The notes under the pieces: model-generated
The model's input: only the letters and a program-made list of their open reading frames with translations
The model's database searches: none
What the model was told of the DNA's origin: nothing
DNA from: Cohaesibacter haloalkalitolerans
Lineage (GTDB): Bacteria; Pseudomonadota; Alphaproteobacteria; Rhizobiales; Cohaesibacteraceae
Assembly (NCBI RefSeq): GCF_003574655.1
Contig: NZ_QNUM01000002.1
Location: 248,001 to 312,000 of the forward strand
Length of the DNA stretch: 64,000 nucleotides
Reading direction: 5' to 3'
Shown here: positions 7,775 through 16,768 of the stretch, piece after piece
How positions within the stretch are numbered: position 1 is the first letter of the stretch
Layout of the letters: each line of letters opens with the position of its first letter
Position numbers and translations under genes: made by a program

Positions 7775-9154
7775 TCAGTAGGCGAAATCCTCAAAGACGC
7801 GGTTGATGTTGCCGCCCCATTCGTTGTTGTAGCGCATCAGAAGCTGGTCAGCCGGTGTCAGACCGAGCGTGACGGTTTCTTCCAGCGCGGCCAGATACTG
7901 GGTTTCATCAAAGCCGGCCCCGTTGAGGCGATCCCGCGCAGCCAGCCCCTTGCGGGACAGGGTGACAACCTGCTTGGCGATCGCCAGCACGTTGGTGTCA
8001 CGGAACGGGGTCTTGAGGCCATGGGTGGCAACGCCGATGCGCAAGGCATCCCGCTCTTCAGCGGTCCAGTCCTTGACCAGATCCCAGGCGGCATCCAGAA
8101 CCGGCTGATGATAAAGCAACCCGGTCCAGAGCGCTGGCAGGGCGCAGATGCGACGCCAAGGGCCACCGTCGGCGCCACGCATTTCGATGTAGCGTTTGAG
8201 GCGCACTTCAGGGAATACGGTGGTCAGATGGTCTTCCCAGTCCTGAAGGGTCGGCATCGTGTCAGGCATGCCTTCCTTGCGCTTGCCGCCCAGATACTCG
8301 CGGAAGGTCATCCCGGTCATGTCGTAATAGGTGTGATCGCGGACGATGAAATACATCGGCACATCCAGAGCCCAATCCACATACTGCTCATAGCCGAAGC
8401 CTTCCTCGAAGGCGAAGGGCAACATGCCGGTGCGGTCCTTGTCGGTATCGTGCCAGATGGCACCGCGCAGGGACTGATAGCCATTCTTGTGGCCATCAAG
8501 GAACGGTGAATTGGCAAACAGCGCCGTTGCGATCGGCTGCAAGGCCAGACCGACGCGCAGTTTCTTGACCATGTCCGCTTCGCTGGAGAAATCCAGATTG
8601 ACCTGAATGGTGCAGGAGCGGAACATCATGTCGAGCCCACGGCTACCAACCTTGGGCATATATTTCATCATGATGCCATAGCGGCTCTTGGGCATCACCG
8701 GCACTTCGTTCAGGCGCCATTTCGGCGAAACGCCGAGGCCGAGAAAACCGATACCAAGCGGGTCTGCCACTTCGCGCAGCTGGGCCAGATGAATATGAAC
8801 CTCACGGCAGGTCTGATGCAGATTGTCGAGCGGTGCGCCGGAGAGCTCGAACTGCCCACCCGGTTCAAGCGAAATCGCTCCGCCGTCGATGGGATCGACC
8901 AGACCGATGATCTTGCCCTTGTCTTCCACGCGCTTCCAGCCCAGAAGGCCCTCCATGCCCAGCAGCAGCCGTTCAATGCCGCGCTCGCCCTCGTAGGGCA
9001 CAGGTTCGAAGTTGTCCTTGTAGAAGGTGAACTTCTCGTGTTCGGTACCGATCCGCCATTTTTCCTTCGGCTTCTCCCCCGACGAAATGGCCTCGATCAA
9101 GGCGGCGCGGTCGTTAAGGGTCAGGGTAACAGTTTCTTTCGGGGAAGCGGCCAT
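7775..9154 (-). CDS. gshA: Glutamate-cysteine ligase (plant/alphaproteobacterial type)
   Basis: Catalyses ATP-dependent joining of L-glutamate and L-cysteine, the first step of glutathione synthesis in the cytoplasm. At 459 residues it has the length of the GCS2-type ligase shared by plants and alphaproteobacteria. Recognisable segments are WRIGTEHEKFTFY near the start, GGAISLEPGGQFELSG, FRSCTIQVNLDFSSEADM, and EMRGADGGPWRRICALPALW in the last third. The start is placed at 9154 because AAGGAG sits 8 bases upstream; an upstream in-frame extension to 9226 lacks coding character. gshB is not in the window. High confidence. Confidence 0.93.
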   Translation of the reverse strand: MAASPKETVTLTLNDRAALIEAISSGEKPKEKWRIGTEHEKFTFYKDNFEPVPYEGERGIERLLLGMEGLLGWKRVEDKGKIIGLVDPIDGGAISLEPGGQFELSGAPLDNLHQTCREVHIHLAQLREVADPLGIGFLGLGVSPKWRLNEVPVMPKSRYGIMMKYMPKVGSRGLDMMFRSCTIQVNLDFSSEADMVKKLRVGLALQPIATALFANSPFLDGHKNGYQSLRGAIWHDTDKDRTGMLPFAFEEGFGYEQYVDWALDVPMYFIVRDHTYYDMTGMTFREYLGGKRKEGMPDTMPTLQDWEDHLTTVFPEVRLKRYIEMRGADGGPWRRICALPALWTGLLYHQPVLDAAWDLVKDWTAEERDALRIGVATHGLKTPFRDTNVLAIAKQVVTLSRKGLAARDRLNGAGFDETQYLAALEETVTLGLTPADQLLMRYNNEWGGNINRVFEDFAY

Positions 9155-9292
9155 GAGTAGGCTCCTTGCAGTGTGGCAGGCATGACAGCGGGCACGGCCC
9201 CCGTCACGTATTGCCAAATTAGGCATTCGGTTCTGGTGTTACAATGGGTCTGTGATGCTACATTGCAAATAATTGTGACGCAGCTATTAAAT

Positions 9293-10273
9293 TTAGGCGA
9301 TCTCTTCGGTGGGAAGATCAAGCCCGGCTTTGAGACGGTTCGCGCGCTGCGCCTTCTGCTCGCGATAGATGATGTAGAGCCCGGCGCCAATGGTCACCGC
9401 AATGCCCCAGGCCGCGAGACTGTTGGGCAGATCGGAAAAGATCATCCAGCCGATGAGGGTTGCAAACGGGATTTCCAGATATTGCATCGGAGCCAGTGTG
9501 GCGGAAGGGGCCAGATGAACGGCAGCCGTCATCAACAGATGGCCCAGAGAACCGATCAGCCCGGCCCCGAGCAGGAATATCCATTCATTGCCAACCGGCC
9601 ACTTGAGATCAAAGGCCTCAAAGCCCTCGCCATTCAGCAGCAGGATCGGCAGGGAGACGATAGCGAGCGCCAGAAGGGCTGACAGCACCTGTACGGAAAG
9701 CGGGTCGATGCCGCGGCTTGTCTGGCGCGTCACCAGCATGAAGATCACGAAGGTGAACGCCACGCCGACCGGCCACAACGCATTTGGCCCCACTTCCATG
9801 AAGTTGGGCTGGACAACCATCAGCGTTCCGGCGAAACCGACGAGAGCGGCCACGACCCGATGTGGGCCGACTGCTTCCTTCATGACGAAATGGCCGACGA
9901 ACAGCATGATGATCGGAAAGATGAAGCAGATGGCCGTGGTATCGGCCAGCGGCATATATTGCAGGCCGATATAGATGAACACGATGCCGGACATCTGCAT
10001 TGCCGCCCGCCAGAACAGCCGCCACCAGATATAGGATGACAGATGGAAGAGATGGCTGACGGTTCTCTTCCGGATCAGCATGAGCGATCCCATGAAGAGA
10101 AACTGCAGGGAGAAGCGCACCACAATGACAGTAAGCACCGGAACGGTCTGTCCAAGCAGCTTGAGGCAGGCATCGCTGAAGGGAATCAGCATGCAGAAGA
10201 GCACCATCAGGAGAATGCCAAGAACGGGGTTGTCACCCTCGAAACCGGCAGAATTTTGTGTGCTGGCAGCCAT
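9293..10273 (-). CDS. EamA/DMT-family transporter
   Basis: 326 residues with about ten membrane helices in two EamA repeats; helix 1 begins at VLGILLMVLFCMLIPFSDACLK and the second repeat at ALWPVGVAFTFVIFMLV. The arrangement is that of inner-membrane metabolite exporters (RhaT/RarD relatives). ATG at 10273 gives a ~20-residue cytoplasmic lead. No substrate can be inferred. It stands alone between gshA and the LysE-type exporter, all on the minus strand but with gaps over 130 bases, so an operon is unlikely. Confidence 0.85.
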   Translation of the reverse strand: MAASTQNSAGFEGDNPVLGILLMVLFCMLIPFSDACLKLLGQTVPVLTVIVVRFSLQFLFMGSLMLIRKRTVSHLFHLSSYIWWRLFWRAAMQMSGIVFIYIGLQYMPLADTTAICFIFPIIMLFVGHFVMKEAVGPHRVVAALVGFAGTLMVVQPNFMEVGPNALWPVGVAFTFVIFMLVTRQTSRGIDPLSVQVLSALLALAIVSLPILLLNGEGFEAFDLKWPVGNEWIFLLGAGLIGSLGHLLMTAAVHLAPSATLAPMQYLEIPFATLIGWMIFSDLPNSLAAWGIAVTIGAGLYIIYREQKAQRANRLKAGLDLPTEEIA

Positions 10274-10505
10274 GGCCCGCGCCTCGCGTCATGTGGTTGA
10301 CCGGCCTTTGAAACTGAGCCGGAGCGTTGGAAGGAGCGAACCCGGGCGGTCTGTCACCATAAGGCGCAGGACGGGAGCCGTTCCCCCTTTCCCCCTACAG
10401 GAGAGTGCAGGGTGCAGCAAATCAAACTTATTGATGGATACCTGCCACTGGATTGATGGATTCCCGATTGCCCGCTGGTTCGCGGGCCTTCGGCCAGTCA
10501 AACAC

Positions 10506-11150
10506 TCAGTCGGTGAGAGCGATCTTGGCCCCAAGCCCGATGAACAGCCCTCCGACCAGACGGTCAATCCGGCGGGCAATGGTCTTGTTGTTGCGCAGAT
10601 AGGTCCCCAGAGGTGCGGCCAGCATGATGTAGCCAGCTTCCACCAGCAGGCCGGAGGCGATCACGATTGCGCCGAGGAATAGCGTATCCAGCAGGATCAG
10701 CAGGGCGCTGAGCGAACCATCATGCGGAATAAACTGCGGCAGGAAGGCCATGAAGAACAGGGCGGCTTTCGGGTTGAGCACATCAATCAGCACTCCCTGT
10801 CGATAGATCGACCATGCGGTCGCTCCCGGCTTGTGCTTGCCCTCAATCTGCAACATCCCTTCCCGCGACAGCATGGCCTTGATGCCAAGCCAGACGAGAT
10901 AGGCAGCGCCGACATATTTGACGAGCATAAAGGCCGTCGCGGAAGTGGCCAGAATGGCCGACACGCCAAGGGCTGCGGCGAGCACATGCACCATCGCACC
11001 GGAACAGACCCCGAAAGAGGCGGCAAACCCCGCCTTGCGACCATGGCCAAGGGTGCGAGACAGAACAAAAATGAGATCCGGCCCCGGTGCGATGTTTAGC
11101 ATCAGGCAGGCAACAAGAAAAAGGCCCCAGGCCTCGGCGGACATGACCAT
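10506..11150 (-). CDS. LysE/RhtB-family exporter
   Basis: 214 residues, six predicted membrane helices, of the LysE/RhtB translocator family that exports amino acids such as homoserine, threonine or lysine. The N-terminal signature LMLNIAPGPDLIFVLSRTLGHGRKAG is typical (family core P-G-P-D), followed by YLVWLGIKAM and a conserved Asn-Pro-Lys in VLNPKAALFFMAFLPQF. The start is at 11150, or 11144 two codons on. An in-frame extension to 11231 is rejected as non-family sequence. The exact substrate is unknown. Confidence 0.87.
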   Translation of the reverse strand: MVMSAEAWGLFLVACLMLNIAPGPDLIFVLSRTLGHGRKAGFAASFGVCSGAMVHVLAAALGVSAILATSATAFMLVKYVGAAYLVWLGIKAMLSREGMLQIEGKHKPGATAWSIYRQGVLIDVLNPKAALFFMAFLPQFIPHDGSLSALLILLDTLFLGAIVIASGLLVEAGYIMLAAPLGTYLRNNKTIARRIDRLVGGLFIGLGAKIALTD

Positions 11151-11330
11151 GATCAAACGAACTTTCTGACTATCTGAAACCGGAGGTTGGCGATCTGGCA
11201 AATTGGCCGGGCTGGCCAGTCTCTTGTCCAATCGTCCGGTACAGGCCTCCGGTGCAGGCTGGAAGGCCTCATCCTATCTGCAAGACAGGGGCGGAACAAC
11301 CCCTTCGTCCTGCGGCATTTGGCGTGCGTG

Positions 11331-12107
11331 TTAGCGGTCGGCCCAGTCGCCCAGAACCGCCTGAACGATTGCCAGCGCGGCAACCGCCGCCGTATCGGCG
11401 CGCAGGATACGCGGACCGAGCGGTATGGGCGTGACAAACGACGACGCCCGCAGCATTTCCCGTTCCTCGGCAGAAAAGCCGCCTTCGGGTCCGATGAGCA
11501 CAGCCAGCGGCGGCACCGTGTTGCCCTCGCCACGGATGGTGTCGAGGATTGCCAGCGGGTTCTTGCCCAGCTCGCCCTCGTCGCAAAAGATGATGTGCCG
11601 ACCCTCGTCATTGTCTTCCCAGTCTGCAAGCAATCGGCCGATGGTCACCGGCTCAGCCACATCGGGGATGGCAAGGATGCCGCACTGCTCAGCCGCCTCG
11701 ATCACATTGGCGCGCATCTTGTCGAGCTTGGGGTGGCGTTCCTGCGTGTGCTGGGTGAAGACCGGGCGCAGGCGGCTGGCACCCATCTCCACAGCTTTCT
11801 GGGCCATGTAATCGATGCGGGCAGACTTCAGCGGCGCAAACAGATAGTGCAGGTCACTGGCGTCCGGATCGGGCTGCGGTCGGGTCTGCTCAAGCGGGAC
11901 GAGCGCGCATTTCTTGCGGCCCATGGGGCGCACTTCCACCCTCCACTCGCCATCGCGGCCATTGAAGACAAGCATCGGATCACCTTCTTCCATGCGCAGG
12001 ACATTGAGCAGATAGTTGGCCTGAGCCCGGTCGCACGGAATGGCGATACGCTCGGCAATATCCTGCTCCACCCAGAGGCGCTGGCTCTTGAAATCATAAT
12101 GGGACAT
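11331..12107 (-). CDS. rsmE: 16S rRNA (uracil-1498-N3)-methyltransferase RsmE
   Basis: SPOUT-class methyltransferase of 258 residues that methylates N3 of U1498 in 16S rRNA using SAM. The N-terminal PUA-like part carries [20 protein letters not shown]. The C-terminal knotted domain shows the family hallmark [13 protein letters not shown] and the ending [17 protein letters not shown], the SAM-binding knot. It is divergent from xseA, with about 180 bases of shared upstream region. High confidence. Confidence 0.94.
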   Translation of the reverse strand: MSHYDFKSQRLWVEQDIAERIAIPCDRAQANYLLNVLRMEEGDPMLVFNGRDGEWRVEVRPMGRKKCALVPLEQTRPQPDPDASDLHYLFAPLKSARIDYMAQKAVEMGASRLRPVFTQHTQERHPKLDKMRANVIEAAEQCGILAIPDVAEPVTIGRLLADWEDNDEGRHIIFCDEGELGKNPLAILDTIRGEGNTVPPLAVLIGPEGGFSAEEREMLRASSFVTPIPLGPRILRADTAAVAALAIVQAVLGDWADR

Positions 12108-12287
12108 GGCGGCGCTCCTCGCTCAGACGTCAGTTTTCCCCTTTTCTGCTCTGAATTTCCCCCAAGGGCAAGAGGCCATTGTGCGATCCCTCATGCTTTG
12201 ACGCAAAAGCGGGGCCAGATGCTTGACCGGGCGGGCAAAGATGGGCACCAATGGACCCATTCAAACGAATCTCAACCGGGAATCATC

Positions 12288-14255
12288 ATGGCCGACAAAG
12301 CGCCCAGCAACGCAACCGAATTCACCGTCTCGGAAATCTCCTTTGCGGTGAAATCCTCCATTGAGGATCAGTTCGGCTATGTGCGCGTGCGCGGCGAGCT
12401 GGGGCGGGTCACCCGTCCGGCGTCGGGCCATGTCTATCTCGATCTCAAGGATGACAAGTCGGTGCTCTCGGGCATCATCTGGCGTGGCGCGGCCAGCAAG
12501 CTGGCGGTCCGGCCCGAGCAGGGTCTGGAAGTGGTGGCCACCGGCAAGCTGACGACCTTTCCCGGCCAGTCCAAATATCAGATGATCATCGACCAGATGG
12601 AACCGGCCGGTGCCGGGGCGCTGATGGCGCTTCTGGAAGAGCGCAAGAAGAAGCTGGCTGCAGAAGGGCTATTCGATGCTGCCCGCAAGAAGCCCCTGCC
12701 GCATCTGCCCCATGTCATCGGCGTGGTCACTTCGCCCACTGGCGCGGTCATCCGCGATATCCTGCACCGGGTACGGGACCGTTTCCCGGTGCATGTCATC
12801 GTCTGGCCGGTGCGGGTGCAGGGGGAGAGCTGCGCCGAAGAGGTCGCTGCCGGTGTGCGCGGTTTCAACGCCCTGCCGGTTGGTGGCCCCATCCCGCGCC
12901 CGGACCTGCTGATCGTGGCGCGCGGCGGCGGCAGTCTGGAAGACCTATGGGGCTTCAACGAGGAGGCCCCTGCCCGCGCGGTTGCCGAAAGCAACATTCC
13001 GGTGATCTCCGCCGTAGGGCACGAGACCGATGTCACACTCATCGACTATGTGGCCGACCTGCGCGCACCAACCCCGACGGGAGCTGCCGAGCTCGCCCTG
13101 CCGGTGCGGGCCGAACTGGTGGCGACCCTTGGCGATCTGCATCTGAGGCAATATGGAGCGATTGCGCGCATGATGGATCGCCGCCGCTCCGACCTGCGCT
13201 CAGCGTCCCGCGCCCTGCCGCAGCCAAGGGACATTCTTGCGCTTGCACGCCAGCGCTTCGACATGGCCTCGGGGCGGCTGGAACAGGGGCTTATCAGTTT
13301 CACCCAAGTGCGCCGGTCACGGCTGGACGTAGCCGGCGGACGGCTGCGCCCGACGCTGGTAACCGAGCGGTTGAAAGTGCAGAAGGATCGCCTGTCGGAC
13401 CGCAATGACCGTCTGCAAAAGAGCCTTGCCATCGCAACCCAGAGCAAGCGCGCCCAGTTCTCCGGCATCACCGTGCGCCTGCGCGGCGAGCTTATCACGG
13501 GCCGGATCTCCTTGCAGACAGAGCGCCTCATGGACCGAGGCGAGCGGCTCAATCGTGTTTCGCTGCTGACCCGCGACCAGAAGCGCAAACAACTCGATGC
13601 GGTCAGCCGTCTGCTCGAAAGCCTTTCGCACAAGGGCGTGCTCAAGCGGGGCTTTGCACTGGTGCGTGACCGCGACGGCAAGTTGATCCGCAGGGCCGAG
13701 GAAATCAATCCCGGCTCACCGCTGAGCCTGAGCTTCCTTGATGGCTCAATCACCGCCACGGCTTCGCTCATCGACAGCTATGAACCCGGACCGGTCAGCC
13801 TTGGCCGCCCTGCCGATGAGCCGGACGGAGCAGACGATATGGCGGATGGTTCTGACGCTGCTGGCGAGACATGCGAAAGCACCACAACGGGCATCATGGC
13901 TTCCGGAGCCATTTCCGCAGAAGACATCGAGGCCCATTTGCGTTCGATTGCAGGCAAACGCGCCCGCCGCCGCGTCGCCAAGGCCAAGGACATCCCGGTA
14001 GAAAGCGTACCGCAGCCACAAACGCCGGAAATCGCTGAGGCCGCAACAGCGAGCGAGGACTGTGCACCGGTCGAGAAGGCCGTCGCCAAGGTATTGAGCG
14101 AGGAGGCTTCCGCCGAGCGGCTGGAGAAGGCCACGGCCAAACTGACCGAGGCCATCGAACAGGAGATCCTTGCCCGCCTCAAGGAACAAACCAAGCCAGC
14201 CCGCAGCCGCAGCAAGAAGAGCGGCGACGACGACGCACAGGGCAGCCTGTTCTAG
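12288..14255 (+). CDS. xseA: Exodeoxyribonuclease VII large subunit, extended C-terminus
   Basis: Large catalytic subunit of ExoVII, which with XseB degrades single-stranded DNA to oligonucleotides. At 655 residues it is longer than the usual 400-530. It has an N-terminal OB-fold (FTVSEISFAVKSSIEDQFGYVRVRGELG, ~10-105), then the nuclease core with VIGVVTSPTGAVIRDILHR and the family motifs LIVARGGGSLEDLWGFNEE and VISAVGHETDVTLIDYVADL, then helical repeats. The core ends around LLKRGFALVRDRDGK. The last ~155 residues are an Ala/Glu-rich, probably disordered tail ending in KSGDDDAQGSLF. The true start is the ATG at 12288; the frame stays open upstream but antisense to rsmE. xseB is not in the window. 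Confidence 0.93.
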   Translation: MADKAPSNATEFTVSEISFAVKSSIEDQFGYVRVRGELGRVTRPASGHVYLDLKDDKSVLSGIIWRGAASKLAVRPEQGLEVVATGKLTTFPGQSKYQMIIDQMEPAGAGALMALLEERKKKLAAEGLFDAARKKPLPHLPHVIGVVTSPTGAVIRDILHRVRDRFPVHVIVWPVRVQGESCAEEVAAGVRGFNALPVGGPIPRPDLLIVARGGGSLEDLWGFNEEAPARAVAESNIPVISAVGHETDVTLIDYVADLRAPTPTGAAELALPVRAELVATLGDLHLRQYGAIARMMDRRRSDLRSASRALPQPRDILALARQRFDMASGRLEQGLISFTQVRRSRLDVAGGRLRPTLVTERLKVQKDRLSDRNDRLQKSLAIATQSKRAQFSGITVRLRGELITGRISLQTERLMDRGERLNRVSLLTRDQKRKQLDAVSRLLESLSHKGVLKRGFALVRDRDGKLIRRAEEINPGSPLSLSFLDGSITATASLIDSYEPGPVSLGRPADEPDGADDMADGSDAAGETCESTTTGIMASGAISAEDIEAHLRSIAGKRARRRVAKAKDIPVESVPQPQTPEIAEAATASEDCAPVEKAVAKVLSEEASAERLEKATAKLTEAIEQEILARLKEQTKPARSRSKKSGDDDAQGSLF

Positions 14256-14289
14256 CGCAATGTGCTTGCCCGCCCGGCAAATCCCCCCA

Positions 14290-14324
14290 AACAAAAACGC
14301 CAGCAACCATCTGGTCGCTGGCGT
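14290..14324 (-). terminator. Terminator of the peroxiredoxin gene
   Basis: Hairpin with arms ACGCCAGC (14297-14304) and GCTGGCGT (14317-14324), extended by inner ACCA/TGGT pairs, followed on the minus strand by TTTTTGT. It sits between the convergent xseA and peroxiredoxin genes and may also stop xseA transcripts. Confidence 0.75.
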
Positions 14325-14360
14325 CTTACCATCAGTGAGCCAATAAAGTGCCCCGAGGGT

Positions 14361-14852
14361 CTATTCGCCCTTGAGCTGGGCGATGATGCCAGCAGCACCG
14401 CTGGTGACCACTGCACCGGGATTTTCCTCAAGGTTCAGGTGGGTCACGGTTCCGTCTTCAACAACCATCGAGAAGCGCTGAAAACGGGTGCCCATGCCAC
14501 CAGCAGAGGCGTCAAGGTCAAGGCCGGTCGCCTTGGCGAAGTCGGCGTTGCCGTCAGCAAGGAAAGTGATCTGGCCCTTGCCACCGCTGGCCTTGGCCCA
14601 GGCGTCCATGACGTAGACGTCGTTGGCAGCAACCACGGCAACCTCATCGACACCCAGCTCATGCAGACCGTCGATGGTGTTGATGTAGCCAGGCAGATGG
14701 TTGAGGTGGCAAGTCGGGGTGAAAGCCCCTGGAACGCCGAAAATGACGACCTTGCGCCCTGCGCAGAGATCGGAAATGGTACGCTGTTCCTTGCCATCTT
14801 CACCCATGACAATGAATGTTGCTTCTGGCAGCTTATCGCCTACCTTGATCAT
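14361..14852 (-). CDS. Peroxiredoxin, Prx5/PMP20 type
   Basis: 163-residue thiol peroxidase that reduces hydrogen peroxide and organic peroxides in the cytoplasm. The active-site segment VPGAFTPTCHLNHLPGY is intact, with peroxidatic Cys at residue 48. Another Cys at 30 (SDLCAGRK) could pair with it, but Prx5 enzymes often work with glutathione/glutaredoxin. The family ending DASAGGMGTRFQRFSMVVEDG is present. It is followed by its own terminator and preceded by a DsbD-N protein gene 27 bases upstream on the same strand, so the two are probably co-transcribed. Confidence 0.93.
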   Translation of the reverse strand: MIKVGDKLPEATFIVMGEDGKEQRTISDLCAGRKVVIFGVPGAFTPTCHLNHLPGYINTIDGLHELGVDEVAVVAANDVYVMDAWAKASGGKGQITFLADGNADFAKATGLDLDASAGGMGTRFQRFSMVVEDGTVTHLNLEENPGAVVTSGAAGIIAQLKGE

Positions 14853-14879
14853 GAAACCCTCTCCTCTTGGTTTGAAACA

Positions 14880-15719
14880 TCACTCTTGCAGTATTTTCGT
14901 TTCGACCACGGCGTCATCGCCATTGGTCAATGTAAAAGTCAGTCTGGCGCCTTCGGTCTTGGCGTCCTTCGGCATTCCTTCGAGGCTGAGCGAAAAAAGC
15001 TCCCGCCCGTCTACGTTGTTTTCCATATGGGAAGTCAGGGGCAAATACCAACCCTCCGGCGCTTCTACGAACAGATCTTTTTTGCCATAGCCATCGGGTA
15101 TCTGTGCTGCGATGAGCAGCCGCCTGCTGCCGTCCGCCGCCGTTTCCTCGTGGATATCGTCAATGCGGAAATCTTCCCTTGGCCCTGAGGGGACAAGGGC
15201 CATGTCGCGATCAATCAGCAACTCCGTCGCCAGATCATGGGAGCCGGCACCGGGGAAGTCCAGCGTCATCTCGGCATAGAGCGGAACGCACAGCTCGGCG
15301 CAAAGACCAATCTGAGCGGCAAGGTTCAGCGTGACCGGCTGCTGGCTGTCCTTCGGGGTGACAAGGAACGGAAAGATGATCCCCTCCTTGTAGCCGAGGA
15401 TCTCGGTGCCGCCAGCCTTTATGCGGTGCGGCACAGGCCACAGGGTCTCGATTTTCGCCACATTTTCCGATGCTGAATTGTCAAGATCCGGTGGCAGCCC
15501 AGTATCGCCGGGCACTTTCCAATAGGTTTTCCAGCCATCATCAAGCTCTATTTCCAACCCGGCCTTGAGCACGCCATCCTTCTGGCCAGCAGCGACCAAG
15601 CGCATACGGCCGCCTTCTGCCTCCTGCCATTCCGATACGGCAGCGGCGGCAAGAACCGGAGAAAGGAGCGCCGCAACGAGCGTGGTGAGAGCAAAAAAAT
15701 TCTTAAATTTATCATTCAT
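14880..15719 (-). CDS. Periplasmic DsbD N-terminal-domain-like protein
   Basis: 279 residues with an N-terminal signal peptide (hydrophobic stretch ending near VLAAAA). The mature protein matches the thiol-disulfide interchange DsbD N-terminal domain: DGWKTYWKVPGDTGLPP, GYKEGIIFPFLV and the cysteine pair in IGLCAELCVP. In full DsbD this domain passes electrons to periplasmic partners, but here the membrane and thioredoxin domains are absent. The CxxxC pair suggests redox or copper/cytochrome-related work. It lies just before the peroxiredoxin gene and is divergent from yqgE, a combination I associate with rhizobial genomes. Family moderate to good; partner unknown. Confidence 0.75.
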   Translation of the reverse strand: MNDKFKNFFALTTLVAALLSPVLAAAAVSEWQEAEGGRMRLVAAGQKDGVLKAGLEIELDDGWKTYWKVPGDTGLPPDLDNSASENVAKIETLWPVPHRIKAGGTEILGYKEGIIFPFLVTPKDSQQPVTLNLAAQIGLCAELCVPLYAEMTLDFPGAGSHDLATELLIDRDMALVPSGPREDFRIDDIHEETAADGSRRLLIAAQIPDGYGKKDLFVEAPEGWYLPLTSHMENNVDGRELFSLSLEGMPKDAKTEGARLTFTLTNGDDAVVETKILQE

Positions 15720-15982
15720 TTTCAGATGGTTATCTCATAAAAGCAAGAAGAAAGCAGCCCGAAACACCTAGCACGTCGGGGCCTGAAAGGGACAGTAGCC
15801 CCTCCGGTCTGACACCCAATCACCCTGTGCGACAAATCTGATCACATTGTGACAGGCTGAAAGGAAGATAGCCAATTGCGCCTTAGGCAACACACAATTT
15901 TATGTGATGAAAAAGGACCGAAGTGCACGTCATGCAATGGAAGCGCTTTACAGCTTACTATAGTCGCAGTTACCCTTAGGTC

Positions 15983-16603
15983 ATGATTAACGGTACCGCA
16001 GAACAACGGACGAGTATGATGCCCTCCTCGCTGGAGGGGCAGTTTCTTATTGCCATGCCGAACCTCAAAGGGCCGCATTTCGAGCGGGCCGTCGTCTATC
16101 TCTGTTCCCATTCCGAAGACGGCGCCATGGGGCTGGTCATCAATCATATTTCCAGCCAGATCACCTTCCCTGACCTGCTGCGTCAGGTCGATGTCCTGCG
16201 CGAAGGCGAGGACATGATCAACCTTCCAATGCCGCTCCGACGCATGGACGTGCTCGACGGCGGACCGGTGGATCAAGGGCGGGGCTTTGTCCTGCACAGC
16301 TCTGACTACAAGCTGGAAAGCTCGACGCTTGCTGTGTCTGACGACATCTGCCTGACGGCAACGGTTGAAATTCTGCGGGCGCTGGCTGAAGGGCGAGGAC
16401 CAAGCTCGGCGCTGCTGACGCTGGGTTATGCAGGGTGGTCACCGGGGCAGCTGGAAGACGAGTTGCAGAACAACAGCTGGCTGACCTGCTCTGCGGACAC
16501 ATCACTGCTGTTTGAATGTGCCCCTGAAAAGCGCTATGAAGCCAGCCTCAAATTGATGGGCATCGACCTGTCGATGCTCTCCAGCGAAGCCGGGCACGCC
16601 TAG
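15983..16603 (+). CDS. YqgE/AlgH-family protein
   Basis: 206 residues of the UPF0301 (YqgE/AlgH) family, a cytoplasmic protein of unclear biochemical role historically linked to alginate regulation. Family landmarks are LEGQFLIAMPNLKGPHFERAVVYLCSHSEDGAMGLVIN, VLDGGPVDQGRGFVLHS and LTLGYAGWSPGQLEDEL. The start used is 15983; ATG at 16016 and 16019 are alternatives, since the conserved part begins only at SSLEGQFL. It is divergent from the DsbD-N/peroxiredoxin pair. Family certain; function not. Confidence 0.9.
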   Translation: MINGTAEQRTSMMPSSLEGQFLIAMPNLKGPHFERAVVYLCSHSEDGAMGLVINHISSQITFPDLLRQVDVLREGEDMINLPMPLRRMDVLDGGPVDQGRGFVLHSSDYKLESSTLAVSDDICLTATVEILRALAEGRGPSSALLTLGYAGWSPGQLEDELQNNSWLTCSADTSLLFECAPEKRYEASLKLMGIDLSMLSSEAGHA

Positions 16604-16655
16604 AGCTTGTCGCGTTCATTTGCATTCACTTGTCTTGCTCTATCTATTTGTTTGG

Positions 16656-16699
16656 GCGCGCATTCCGTTAAATCGAGGTCGGTTTAACGGAATGCGCGC
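16656..16699. repeat. Perfect 17-bp inverted repeat
   Basis: GCGCGCATTCCGTTAAA at 16656-16672 is exactly complementary to 16683-16699 around a 10-base spacer, and the stem can extend by a T-G and a C-G pair. It lies between the convergent yqgE and EAL-protein genes. There is no clear T-run, so it is either a bidirectional terminator of the long-stem type or a dispersed intergenic palindrome. Confidence 0.85.
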
Positions 16700-16768
16700 T
16701 AGTCTCTTTCAAGGCCATTCCAGACCTTTGCCAAGCGCTCGATCTTACCCTTGCATTGCCAAACGCAA

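Noticed and set aside
11187..12287. Long open frame upstream of and in frame with xseA, which would make a 1,022-residue protein
   Set aside because: It runs antisense to rsmE, whose product is a clear family member. Known XseA proteins start at the ATG at 12288.
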